From positions 4,090,001-4,154,000 of the forward strand of contig NZ_CP076135.1 of assembly GCF_018736105.1 (NCBI RefSeq): 64,000 nucleotides of DNA, in the 5' to 3' direction. Below the pieces are notes generated by a model that was not told the DNA's origin, made no database searches, and was given only the letters and a program-made list of their open reading frames with translations. Source of the stretch: Bradyrhizobium sediminis (GTDB taxonomy: Bacteria; Pseudomonadota; Alphaproteobacteria; Rhizobiales; Xanthobacteraceae). Made by a program: the position numbers and the translations under genes. Shown here one piece after another: positions 43,610 through 51,463 of the stretch. Each line of letters begins with the position of its first letter. The stretch's first letter is position 1.

Positions 43610-44072
43610 TCAGGCAGAAGGCGCAGCCAGTGACTGGAGGTGCTTGTAGCCGGCAGCTTTCACGAAGTCGGCGAGATGCCACAACGCGCCGCTGGCCCCC
43701 CACGTCCCGTCGGCCACCTCGGAGATGATTACCGAGGTCATCACCGGTCGCGGGTCGGCTGGCGATTTGGCCGCAGCAGCGGCCTCCTGGATCAGGCGCA
43801 CGGCCCCGGCGCGGCCGGCTTCGTCAATCACGCCCGCCGGGGCGTGGAACAGCACGATCACCGGCAGCACCCGCGAGGCAGGATCGTTGCCGCCTGCAAA
43901 GAAATGGCCGGCCTTGACCTCCTCGATCACAACCCAAGTGGTGAACTCCTGGCGCGGATCATCGCCGATCTGCTCCACCTGTTTGGCGACAGCGGTAATG
44001 CCCCCTGCCCAAACGGTCGCACCCGGCAGCGTCAAATGCGCCTTGCGGCACCTTCACAATGATATTCGGCAT
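43610..44072 (-). pseudogene. Tautomerase-family gene with an apparent +1 frameshift
   Basis: The ATG at 44072 starts PNIIVKVPQGAFD, the typical N-terminus of tautomerases with Pro1. After about 16 codons the frame runs into unrelated sequence, while the next frame continues as AGGITAVAKQVEQIGDDPRQ and goes on through the family core to 43610. Removing one base from the CCC run at 44022-44024 joins the halves into one normal protein of about 153 residues. This is either a real disruption, which would inactivate the protein, or a sequencing error in a short homopolymer. Upstream of a DLH-like gene and divergent from a GlxA-type regulator. Confidence 0.75.
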
Positions 44073-44185
44073 CAGGGGCTCTCTCTGCTCGCGGCGAAAC
44101 CAGCGGACCCGCGACATCGGGTCCGCAGGCAGCGCTTCGCTGTTTTCATGCGGCAATCATTGCGATTCCGCGCCCGAGCAGCTAG

Positions 44186-44199
44186 TGTCAAAAATGACA
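44186..44199. promoter_or_regulatory. TGTCA-N4-TGACA inverted repeat
   Basis: TGTCAAAAATGACA is a perfect inverted repeat of 5-bp arms in the 147-bp gap between the tautomerase and the GlxA-type regulator. A further TTTGACA half-site overlaps the regulator start at 44214-44220. It could be the regulator's own operator. Confidence 0.45.
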
Positions 44200-44219
44200 T
44201 TAATCGGGCAAAATTTGAC

Positions 44220-45152
44220 ATGACCAGAGTTGCGGTCGTCGAGATCCAGGGCTGCATGGCCTCGAGCGCCGCCATCACGCACGACGTGATGGCGACAGCC
44301 AACCGCATCAGCGGGACGACGAAGCGCGCTCTGCCGTTCAACGTCGATACGGTCCGCTACGGATCGCGCCGAAACAGCGAAGCGCTGCGCGATGCCGAGC
44401 TGATTATCGTCCCTGGGCTCGGCATTGCGTCAGCGGATGAACTGGACGGAAAACTGAAGAGCCCCGCCTGCCGGCGCGCGGCCGCCATGCTGGCTGAAGC
44501 GTTTCAAGCCGGCGCCGCGCTCGCGGCATCCTGTGCGAGCACGTTCCTGCTCGCGGAAACCGGATTGCTGGACGGCCGGCGGGCGACCACGACATGGTGG
44601 CTCGCGCCGGTGTTCCAGCGCCGCTATCCCGAGGTCGAACTGGTGACCGACCAGATCGTCGTGGCCGATTGGCCCATTGCCACTGGCGGCGCCGCGATGG
44701 CGCAGATGGATCTGATGCTTGCGGTGGTGAGCCGGTTCGCCGGAACAAGCCTGGCCAAGGCCTGCGCCAACTATCTTCTTCTCGATGAACGGCGTTCACA
44801 GGCGCCGTTCATGGCCGTCACCTATCTGGCGGGTCAGGACCCCAGGATGGCGAAGGCCGAAAGCTGGGCTCGCGACAATATTGCCCGGGACTTCAGTATC
44901 GACGAACTCGCCGGGGCGGTTGCTTTGGCGCCCCGCACCTTCGCGCGCCGGCTTGCGGCGACCTGCGGCCTCACCCCTATTCAGTTCGTGCAGCGGATCA
45001 GGGTCGAGACGGCGCGCCTGCTGCTCGAGACCACGCGCCTGCCCGTCGATCAAATCGCGCGAAAGGTCGGGTATGCGGAGCCCTCGACCCTTCGCCGATT
45101 GATCCGGCGCGATACCAGACACGCGCCCGGACACTTCCGTCCCGTGGCCTGA
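44220..45152 (+). CDS. GlxA-family regulator (DJ-1/PfpI domain plus AraC helix-turn-helix)
   Basis: 310 residues. Residues 1-about 180 are a DJ-1/PfpI-like class I amidotransferase domain, with the nucleophile elbow at ALAASCASTFLLAETGLL (cysteine retained). Residues about 215-310 are an AraC pair of helix-turn-helices: FSIDELAGAVALAPRTFARR and VDQIARKVGYAEPSTLRRLI. The start is weak: no clear Shine-Dalgarno, and TTTGACATG spans it. Such proteins usually activate adjacent operons, here the divergent tautomerase/DLH pair. Ligand unknown. Confidence 0.9.
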   Translation: MTRVAVVEIQGCMASSAAITHDVMATANRISGTTKRALPFNVDTVRYGSRRNSEALRDAELIIVPGLGIASADELDGKLKSPACRRAAAMLAEAFQAGAALAASCASTFLLAETGLLDGRRATTTWWLAPVFQRRYPEVELVTDQIVVADWPIATGGAAMAQMDLMLAVVSRFAGTSLAKACANYLLLDERRSQAPFMAVTYLAGQDPRMAKAESWARDNIARDFSIDELAGAVALAPRTFARRLAATCGLTPIQFVQRIRVETARLLLETTRLPVDQIARKVGYAEPSTLRRLIRRDTRHAPGHFRPVA

Positions 45153-45240
45153 GCGCGGCGGACGATCCCTCGTCCGCCGTCCAGCCACCATCGATGCCCG
45201 GCCGCGCGCGCTTCCTCGAACTCGGCTAGTCGCGAAATGC

Positions 45241-45264
45241 AAAAGGTCCCGCAAGGGACCTTTT
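45241..45264 (-). terminator. Strong terminator of the HU gene (bidirectional shape)
   Basis: Perfect 10-bp stem AAAAGGTCCC (45241-45250) and GGGACCTTTT (45255-45264), loop GCAA. The A/T ends make it U-tailed in both directions. It lies directly after the stop of the HU-like gene, and also 88 bp after the GlxA-type gene on the other strand. Confidence 0.85.
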
Positions 45265-45269
45265 GAAAC

Positions 45270-45569
45270 TCACACCGCGTCTTTTGCCGCCTTGACCGGG
45301 CGCGCTCTGACGATCTTCCGGGCCGGCTTGGCCTTGAACATCATGGGCTCGCCGGTGAACGGGTTGGTGCCCTTGCGCGCCTTGGTGGCGGGCTTCTTGA
45401 TCACCACGAATTTGGCAAATCCGGGAACCAGGAAGACGCCGCTCTTCTTGAGCTCCTTGTAACCGATCGTCGCCAGGGTCTCGAGCACGCCCTTGACGTC
45501 CTTCTTTGCCACTTCGTTCTCGGCAGCGATTTTTTCGATCAGCTGCGACTTTGTCATCTGTACGGCCAT
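45270..45569 (-). CDS. HU-family DNA-binding protein
   Basis: 99 residues. TKSQLIEKIAAENEVAKKDV is the HU dimer helix pair, and GVFLVPGFAKFVVIKKPATK the beta saddle. The arm has GTNPFTGEPMMFKAKPARKI, with PFTGEP close to the NPxTG motif whose proline intercalates in DNA. The C-terminal basic tail RARPVKAAKDAV is longer than in E. coli HU. ATG at 45569 has AGGAG 6 nt upstream; an earlier in-frame ATG would add 18 residues that are not HU-like. A perfect terminator follows. It is a nucleoid protein, not part of the catabolic pathways. Confidence 0.93.
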   Translation of the reverse strand: MAVQMTKSQLIEKIAAENEVAKKDVKGVLETLATIGYKELKKSGVFLVPGFAKFVVIKKPATKARKGTNPFTGEPMMFKAKPARKIVRARPVKAAKDAV

Positions 45570-45746
45570 TTGGGCTCCTGTAGGTTGATTCGCATCGCAG
45601 ACAGTATTGCGAAACTTGCGCAAAAACCGCGCGTTTCGCGATCTGCACAGTTTTGTTGATACCCCTGCCCGCTTACCTGACGCGCCGAATCAGCGGTCCT
45701 GAGGCTTCAAAATAGCAAAACTACGGCGATTGCGCGGGAGAATAGT

Positions 45747-46205
45747 TCAACGGGGCACCACCGCCGTCGCCTCAATCTCGACCCGCGCCGCCTTTTCGAC
45801 CAGGCGCACGACCTGGACCAGCGCCATCGCGGGGTAATGCGTGCCGAACAGTTCGCGATAGATCCGGCCGAGCGCCTTCAGGTTCGCCAGGTATTCTTCC
45901 ATATCGACGACATACCAGGTGAGACGGACCAGATGTTCCGGCCGCGCGCCGCCCTCGGCGAGGATGGCGGAAATGTTGCTCAGGGTCTGGCGGACCTGCG
46001 CGACAAAGCCGGTTGCCAGATGACCTTGATGGTCCCAGCCGATCACGCCGCCGGTCACCACGAGGCGGCCGTCGGCCGCCATGCCGTTGGCATATCCCTT
46101 CGGCGCCAGCCAACCGCTCGGCTGCAGGATCTGCGGGTCGGTGGCCGGCGTCTCGCCCTTCGTCAACGGCAACACGGCGAGTGTCGGCGCCTTTGGCGTG
46201 CTCAC
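45747..46205 (-). CDS. RidA/YjgF-family protein
   Basis: 152 residues. ADGRLVVTGGVIGWDHQGHL and VRQTLSNISAILAEGGARPE are the RidA fold core, LTWYVVDMEEYLANLKALGR the middle helix, and the last strand ARVEIEATAVV contains the position of the conserved arginine and glutamate. RidA proteins hydrolyse reactive enamines and imines. It follows the 2-aminobenzoate-CoA ligase gene by 22 nt on the same strand. An imine or enamine formed from an aminocyclohexenone intermediate of that pathway would be a plausible substrate (inference). GTG at 46205 has GGAG 8 nt upstream. Confidence 0.85.
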   Translation of the reverse strand: MSTPKAPTLAVLPLTKGETPATDPQILQPSGWLAPKGYANGMAADGRLVVTGGVIGWDHQGHLATGFVAQVRQTLSNISAILAEGGARPEHLVRLTWYVVDMEEYLANLKALGRIYRELFGTHYPAMALVQVVRLVEKAARVEIEATAVVPR

Positions 46206-46227
46206 AAGCAAATCTCCATCGAATGCA

Positions 46228-47922
46228 TTATTCCGCGGCCATGCCCGCCGAGGCCGCCCCGGCCTGCGCTATCTGCCGCAGGGCGAACCGCCTCAGCTTG
46301 CCGGTTTCCGTCTTCGGCAGTTGCGCGACGAATTCGATCGCGCGCGGATATTTGTACGGCGCGATCTCGCGCTTGACATGGTCCTGGAGGTCGGCCGCCA
46401 GCGCGGCGTCGCCCTCTATGCCGGCAGCGAGGACCACATAAGCCTTGACGATCATGCCGCGCGCCTCGTCCGGTGCGCCGACGACGCCACATTCGGCCAC
46501 CGCCGGATGGCTCAGCAATGCGGCTTCCACCTCGGGACCGGCGATGTTGTAGCCGGAGGAAACGATCATGTCGTCGGACCGCGCCACGAAAGACAGGCGG
46601 CCCTTCTGGTCGCGGATGAACGCATCGCCCGTCAGGTTCCAGCCATTGCGCACATAGCTCGTCTGCCTGGAATCCGCGAGATAGCGGCATCCGGTCGGGC
46701 CGCGAACCGCGAGTTTGCCGACGGTACCCGGCGGCAATTCGTTCATGTCATCGTCGACGACCTTTGCCTCATAGCCGGAAACCGGATGTCCCGTGGTTCC
46801 GGCGACGGCGTCGCCGATCCGGTTGGTGATGAAGATGTGCAGCAGTTCCGTGCTGCCGATGCCGTCGAGAATCGGTTTGCCGGTCTTGCGGGTCCAGCTT
46901 TCGAATACCGGCGCCGGCAGGGTTTCGCCGGCCGAAACCGCAAGACGCAGCGACGACAGATCGGCGCCCTTGTCCATCGCGGTCATCATCGCCCGATACG
47001 CGGTCGGCGAAGTAAAGCAAATCGTCGCCTTGTAGGTCTGAATGATCTTGACCATCTCGCCGGGCGCCGCGTTTTCCAGCAGCGTCGCGGTGGCGCCGAA
47101 CCGCAATGGAAAGATCGCAAGACCGCCCAGTCCAAACGTAAAGGCAAGCGGCGGCGACCCGACGAAGACATCATCCGGAGTGACGTTGAGCACTTCCCTG
47201 GCATAACCGTCGGCGATGATCAGGAGATCGCGATGGAAATGCATCGTCGCCTTGGGTTCGCCCGTCGTGCCGGAGGTAAATCCCAGCAACGCGACATCGT
47301 CCCGTCCGGTCTTCACCGCATCGAACCGGACCGGCTTGTTCAGCGCCACCCGGTCGAGTTCGGCATCATGGTTCGAGGTTCCGTCAAAATTCACGACCTG
47401 CTTGAGAAACCGGCTGGTCTTTGCGCACGCGACCAGTTCGTCGGCGATCCGGCTGTCCGTCAGCGCGAGAGCGATCTCCGCCTTGTCGACGATCTTGGTC
47501 AATTCGCCGGCACGCAGCATCGGCATGGTATTGACGACGACGGCGCCGGCTTTCGTTGCTGCAAGCCAGGCCGCGACCAGGGCCGGATTGTTGCCCGAGC
47601 GTATCAGAACCCGGTTGCCGGGCTTGACGCCGTAATTCTCCACCAGCGCATGCGCAAGGCGGTTCGACCAGTCGGCGAGTTCCTTGTAGGTGCGCTGGCG
47701 GCCGTTGCCGATCAGCGCAATGCGATCGCCGTAGCCCTTCTCGACGATCCGATCGGTCAGCTCGACCGCGACGTTGAGATATTCGGGATACTGAAACTCC
47801 GGCCGGTCGAGAAGCAGTTCCGGCCATTGCTCGAATGGCGGAAGATTTCGCCGCGCGAAGTCGTCGACGTGACCCGATGGGCCAAGATTTTGAACTTCAA
47901 GGCTGGGAATAGCACCTGACAT
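46228..47922 (-). CDS. abmG: 2-aminobenzoate-CoA ligase (benzoate-CoA ligase family)
   Basis: 564 residues of the ANL family. LLGFTSGTTGEPKATMHFHR is the P-loop region, and GIGSTELLHIFITNRIGDAV is the distinctive A5 region of benzoate- and aminobenzoate-CoA ligases. GWNLTGDAFIRDQKGRLSFV, then SDDMIVSSGYNIAGPEVE, and KTETGKLRRFALRQ with the catalytic lysine complete the fold. The assignment to 2-aminobenzoate rests on the context: the fused aminobenzoyl-CoA monooxygenase/reductase, the kynurenine-formamidase-like hydrolase and RidA are in the same cluster. Plain benzoate or hydroxybenzoate ligase is the alternative. ATG 47922 has GAGG 9-10 nt upstream. A candidate MarR operator lies 70 nt upstream. 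Confidence 0.8.
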   Translation of the reverse strand: MSGAIPSLEVQNLGPSGHVDDFARRNLPPFEQWPELLLDRPEFQYPEYLNVAVELTDRIVEKGYGDRIALIGNGRQRTYKELADWSNRLAHALVENYGVKPGNRVLIRSGNNPALVAAWLAATKAGAVVVNTMPMLRAGELTKIVDKAEIALALTDSRIADELVACAKTSRFLKQVVNFDGTSNHDAELDRVALNKPVRFDAVKTGRDDVALLGFTSGTTGEPKATMHFHRDLLIIADGYAREVLNVTPDDVFVGSPPLAFTFGLGGLAIFPLRFGATATLLENAAPGEMVKIIQTYKATICFTSPTAYRAMMTAMDKGADLSSLRLAVSAGETLPAPVFESWTRKTGKPILDGIGSTELLHIFITNRIGDAVAGTTGHPVSGYEAKVVDDDMNELPPGTVGKLAVRGPTGCRYLADSRQTSYVRNGWNLTGDAFIRDQKGRLSFVARSDDMIVSSGYNIAGPEVEAALLSHPAVAECGVVGAPDEARGMIVKAYVVLAAGIEGDAALAADLQDHVKREIAPYKYPRAIEFVAQLPKTETGKLRRFALRQIAQAGAASAGMAAE

Positions 47923-47991
47923 TTCATCGCCCCTCGTTTTTCGGGATGAGACCAATATCCAGGCCGTCCGGCAGCGCCCTATTCGCAAACA

Positions 47992-48005
47992 TTTTATACT
48001 TAAAG
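47992..48005. promoter_or_regulatory. Candidate MarR operator A, upstream of the ligase
   Basis: TTTTATACTTAAAG, arms TTTTA and TAAAG around a 4-bp spacer, 70 bp before the ligase start. It matches sites B and C in the same cluster at 11 and 13 of 14 positions respectively. Confidence 0.6.
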
Positions 48006-48055
48006 CAATTTGGCGCAATAGCCCAGATCCGGGCCATCCGACATTTTTTTGAAAC

Positions 48056-48874
48056 CTAGCGCCCCGCCAGTTGCTTCAGCCGTGCAACCATTGGCGAGGC
48101 GGGATCGGCGAGCGGCGCGATGGCGGTGAAATGGTTGGCGCCGGGAACCACTGCGAACCGCGTTGCGACGCCGGCGGCGCCCCAGGCGTCGACGATGGTT
48201 CGGCTTTGCCGGAGATACTCGGCGCTTTCCTTCTCACCCACGACTGCATCGAAGCTTTTCGCTGCGGGCGCGCCCCAGAACAACGGGCTGGCGGCCCTCG
48301 CGGCTGCATCGTCGAGATGCAAGGCCCGGTTGATCGAGGTCTCGACCAGCGGCCCAAGATCGAACAGTCCCGAAATGGCGTAGGCCGACGGCACGAGGTC
48401 TCGCGGCAAGGAGGCATCAATCGAGGGCCAGTCGGTCGCCAGCATGCAGGCGGCAAGGTGTCCGCCGGCAGAATGGCCGCTGACGACGAGGGATTGCCCG
48501 GTCTTTCCCAGTTCGCGGCAAGCATCCCGCATTTCATCAATGATGCGGTCGATAGTGACGTCGGGGCAAAGGTCATAGCCTGGAACGGCGAAGCCGATGC
48601 CGTGGGCGTTCAAGCCGCCGGCAAGATGGCTGAAAAACGAACTGTCCAGCGCCTGCCAGTAACCGCCATGGATAAAGACGACCATCGGCCCGTCATGGCT
48701 GCCTGGAAAGTAATCGATTACATTGCGCGCGCCGGCGCCGTAGCGGACAGACCGAGGCGGCTGTCGCTCGCGATAGGCCGCCGCATCCCTCGCCCAGCCT
48801 GCGATCAGCGACGGGTTTTCCGGAACCCGGGCCCGGTTGTTGTACTCGACCTCGTAGTCGACCGGCGCGCTCAC
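48056..48874 (-). CDS. Kynurenine formamidase-like alpha/beta hydrolase
   Basis: 272 residues. VVFIHGGYWQALDSSFFSHL gives the HGGxW oxyanion motif found in arylformamidases of the alpha/beta type; SLVVSGHSAGGHLAACML holds the nucleophile serine, and PGANHFTAIAPLAD the catalytic histidine. Kynurenine formamidase releases kynurenine from N-formylkynurenine, one step from anthranilate, so the activity fits a cluster that uses 2-aminobenzoate. GTG start, 3 nt after the MarR stop. Another amide- or ester-cleaving role in this pathway is possible, and no tryptophan dioxygenase or kynureninase is in the window. Confidence 0.75.
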   Translation of the reverse strand: MSAPVDYEVEYNNRARVPENPSLIAGWARDAAAYRERQPPRSVRYGAGARNVIDYFPGSHDGPMVVFIHGGYWQALDSSFFSHLAGGLNAHGIGFAVPGYDLCPDVTIDRIIDEMRDACRELGKTGQSLVVSGHSAGGHLAACMLATDWPSIDASLPRDLVPSAYAISGLFDLGPLVETSINRALHLDDAAARAASPLFWGAPAAKSFDAVVGEKESAEYLRQSRTIVDAWGAAGVATRFAVVPGANHFTAIAPLADPASPMVARLKQLAGR

Positions 48875-48877
48875 CGC

Positions 48878-49372
48878 TTACGGCACTCTTTTCTGCGCGG
48901 ACTTCTGCGCCGAGCCCTTGGTCTTGGCCAACAGCCGCATCAATTCGCGAACGTCTTTCGGCGACAGATCCGAAAATATATCGGCGATCCAGGTCTGGTG
49001 CTCCGCCGCCATCTTGCGAAATTCGGCCCGGCCGGTCTTGGTCAATCGGATGAGCTGCACGCGCCGGTCGGTATCCGACGTGCGCCGGTCGAGATGGCCG
49101 GATTCGACGAGCCGCTCGACCAGCCCCGTCACGTTGCCGTTCGAGACCATCATCCGCTTCGAGACATCGGATAGCGTCATGCCTTCCGGCACCTTGTCGA
49201 GCTGAGCCATCAGATCGAAGCGCGGCAGTGTGACATCGAACCGCTCGCGCAGCCGGCTGCGCACCTCGCCTTCGATCAGGGTCGTGCAAGTCAGGAGGCG
49301 TAGCCAAAGCCTGAGTTCATCGCCGTGATCTTCAGGTAGTTCGACCGCCTTGGTCTCGGAATCAAGGATCAT
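48878..49372 (-). CDS. MarR-family transcriptional regulator
   Basis: 164 residues with a winged helix of MarR type: FDLMAQLDKVPEGMTLSDVS, recognition helix around MMVSNGNVTGLVERLVESG, wing HLDRRTSDTDRRVQLIRLT, then the C-terminal dimer helix. MarR regulators of this sort respond to aromatic acids or their CoA esters. The ATG at 49372 has only a weak site (GCAGG 13 nt upstream). It is the first gene of a unit with the formamidase-like gene, and divergent from the solute-binding-protein gene. A palindrome in this gap and others at the cluster's promoters make it the likely cluster regulator. Confidence 0.9.
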   Translation of the reverse strand: MILDSETKAVELPEDHGDELRLWLRLLTCTTLIEGEVRSRLRERFDVTLPRFDLMAQLDKVPEGMTLSDVSKRMMVSNGNVTGLVERLVESGHLDRRTSDTDRRVQLIRLTKTGRAEFRKMAAEHQTWIADIFSDLSPKDVRELMRLLAKTKGSAQKSAQKRVP

Positions 49373-49446
49373 GATGCAATCATACCTGCCAAGCCTCGCG
49401 GCAGCACGGATGCCGGTGCCGACAATATTGCATCCGTCCGCGTATA

Positions 49447-49538
49447 TTTCGACCTTCAAATAATTCGCGGATGGCTGCAAGTCAAAACGCCGGCCGACGG
49501 CGGTTGATGTGCATTTTCCGGTTTCTTTAGGTTTCAAA
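49447..49538. promoter_or_regulatory. Candidate MarR operators D and E in the divergent gap
   Basis: Site D is CTTTAGGTTTCAAA at 49525-49538. It equals the reverse complement of site B at 12 of 14 positions. A weaker site E, TTTCGACCTTCAAA at 49447-49460, is preceded by CGTATAT, as is site C. Both lie in the 301-bp gap between the MarR gene and the binding-protein gene, which otherwise holds nothing I can identify. Confidence 0.5.
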
Positions 49539-49673
49539 CAATTGGCGCGCGGCTTGCATGGCGCCTCGTGACCGGATCGGCGCGCATTGCGGCTTGCTTG
49601 CGGCGACCGCCATCATCGGAATAAGCTTGAAGCTCGCACCCGGATCAGGGTTGGCGCAACGGGAGACACAGCC

Positions 49674-50849
49674 ATGAAGCAGCAGTTGAAGTTGGCCGGA
49701 ATGGCGGTGCTCCTGAGCGTCGCGGCCGGACAGGCCATCGCGCAGGAGAAACTCAAGATCGGCGTCATCGTCACGCTGTCGGGTCCGGCGGCGGCGCTCG
49801 GCAAGCAGGTCCGCGACGGCTTCACGCTCGCGGTCAAGGATCTCGGCGGCAAGATGAGCGGCCGGGATGTCGAGGTCGTGGCGGTCGACGATGAACTCAA
49901 GCCGGACGGCGCCGTCACAAAGGTCAAGGGCCTGCTCGAACGCGACAAGGTCGACTTCGTGGTGGGACCGATCTTCTCCAATATCCTGCAGGCGATCCAC
50001 AAGCCGGTGACCGACACCAGGACGTTCCTGATCAGCCCGAACGCCGGCCCCTCCAGCTACGCCGGCAAGAACTGCAGCCCGTTCTTCTACGCGACCTCCT
50101 ACCAGAACGACCAGGTGTTCGAGGTCCTCGGTAAGGTCGCCCAGGACCGCGGCTACAAGCGCATCTATGTCATGGTACCGAATTATCAGGCCGGCAAGGA
50201 TTCCGTCGCCGGGTTCAAACTCGACTACAAGGGAGAAATCGTCGAGGAGTCCTACATGCCGCTCGGCACCCTGGATTTCCAGGTCGAGCTCTCCAAGATC
50301 GCCTCGCTGAAGCCCGACGCCGTGTTCACCTTCATGCCGGGCGGCATGGGCGTAACATTAGTGAAGCAGTACAGGCAGGCTGGCCTTGCCGACAAGATTC
50401 CGGTTCTCTCGGCGTTCACGGTCGATGAGTCGACGCTGCCGGCGCAGCAGGACGCCGCGGTCGGCATGTTCGGGGGCGCGAACTGGGCGCCCAATCTCGA
50501 CAATCCGCAGAACAAGAAATTCGTCGCCGGCTATGAGGCCGCCTATAACGGCGTACCCGGCACCTATGCCATGCAGGCCTACGATACCGCCATGCTGATC
50601 GACAGTGCTGTCAGGGCGGTCAAGGGCGACCTTTCCAACAAGGAAGCGGTCTCGGCGGCCTTGAGGAAGGCCGACTTCACTTCGTTGCGCGGCAGCTTCA
50701 AGTTCAACACCAACGGCTATCCGATCCAGAATTTCTATCTGACCAAGGTCGCGAAACGGCCGGATGGAAAATTCCAGACCGAAATCGCTGAAAGAGTGTC
50801 CGAGAACTACGGCGACCGTTACGCCAAGGATTGTACGCCGGGCAACTAA
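49674..50849 (+). CDS. Branched-chain-amino-acid-type ABC solute-binding protein
   Basis: 391 residues of the LivK/periplasmic-binding-protein type 1 family. A signal peptide is at residues 1-about 24 (KQQLKLAGMAVLLSVAAGQA), and the mature protein starts EKLKIGVIVTLSGPAAALGK. GPIFSNILQAIHKPVTDTRT and YKRIYVMVPNYQAGKD are typical lobe segments, and PGTYAMQAYDTAMLIDSAVR is the conserved C-terminal helix. In this context it may bind an aromatic acid such as aminobenzoate. No permease or ATPase of this class is in the window, so it must use one encoded elsewhere. ATG at 49674 has GGGAG 8 nt upstream. It is followed by a cupin gene 43 nt later. Confidence 0.92.
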   Translation: MKQQLKLAGMAVLLSVAAGQAIAQEKLKIGVIVTLSGPAAALGKQVRDGFTLAVKDLGGKMSGRDVEVVAVDDELKPDGAVTKVKGLLERDKVDFVVGPIFSNILQAIHKPVTDTRTFLISPNAGPSSYAGKNCSPFFYATSYQNDQVFEVLGKVAQDRGYKRIYVMVPNYQAGKDSVAGFKLDYKGEIVEESYMPLGTLDFQVELSKIASLKPDAVFTFMPGGMGVTLVKQYRQAGLADKIPVLSAFTVDESTLPAQQDAAVGMFGGANWAPNLDNPQNKKFVAGYEAAYNGVPGTYAMQAYDTAMLIDSAVRAVKGDLSNKEAVSAALRKADFTSLRGSFKFNTNGYPIQNFYLTKVAKRPDGKFQTEIAERVSENYGDRYAKDCTPGN

Positions 50850-50892
50850 TTGTACGCCGGGCAACCAGAGAACCAGGGAAGGAAACAAGACG

Positions 50893-51348
50893 ATGACAAG
50901 CGAGATCACCGGCATCACCCGGGCCAACGAGGGCATGCAGGGAATTTCCTGGAATATCCTCGGCCAGGTCTATGTGCCGAAAAACCGCACCGACCACTGC
51001 TTCTCCTGGCATGCGACGTTGCCGCCCGGCACCTTCGTGCCGCCGCACATCCATCCGGATCAGGACGAGTATCTGTACATGCTGGAAGGCAAGCTCGATT
51101 TCGTGCTGGGCGGTGCCGAAGCCCAGGCAACCCCGGGCGACCTGATACGCCTCGGCATGGGGGTTCCCCACGGCATCTTCAACAAGTCCGATCAAACAGC
51201 GAAAGTGCTGTTCTGGGTAACACCGACCCAGAAACTCTACGACCTGTTCTGGGGCCTTCACAACATGAAGGAGCAGAAGCCCGAAGACGTCGTGGCGATG
51301 GCCGCGGAATTCAACATCCACTTCCTGCCACCGCCGCCGGGCGCGTGA
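50893..51348 (+). CDS. Cupin-domain protein
   Basis: 151 residues with a single cupin barrel. The metal motif reads PPHIHPDQDEYLYMLEGKLD (two histidines and glutamate), and the second motif is GDLIRLGMGVPHGIFNKSD. Small cupins of this type can be dioxygenases, isomerases or sensors; no substrate is evident. ATG at 50893 has AAGGAAAC upstream. It lies after the binding-protein gene, whose stop is inside a 19-bp tandem duplication (50830-50866), and before a REP-type hairpin. It is likely co-transcribed with the binding protein. Confidence 0.85.
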   Translation: MTSEITGITRANEGMQGISWNILGQVYVPKNRTDHCFSWHATLPPGTFVPPHIHPDQDEYLYMLEGKLDFVLGGAEAQATPGDLIRLGMGVPHGIFNKSDQTAKVLFWVTPTQKLYDLFWGLHNMKEQKPEDVVAMAAEFNIHFLPPPPGA

Positions 51349-51355
51349 TTGACCT

Positions 51356-51443
51356 CATCCTGAGGAGCGGCCACTTGGCCGCGTCTCGAAGGATGAGAGG
51401 GACTGGTGCTCGACGCCGCGCGAGAGCGCGGCTCCTCAGGATG
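51356..51443. repeat. REP-type palindromic element
   Basis: CATCCTGAGGAGC at 51356-51368 and GCTCCTCAGGATG at 51431-51443 are perfect inverted copies. They enclose an inner GCGGCCACTTGGCCGC hairpin. It sits in the gap between convergent genes. I recall very similar sequence from many Bradyrhizobium intergenic regions. Confidence 0.7.
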
Positions 51444-51463
51444 AAGCCTGTGCGCGCTGCTAA

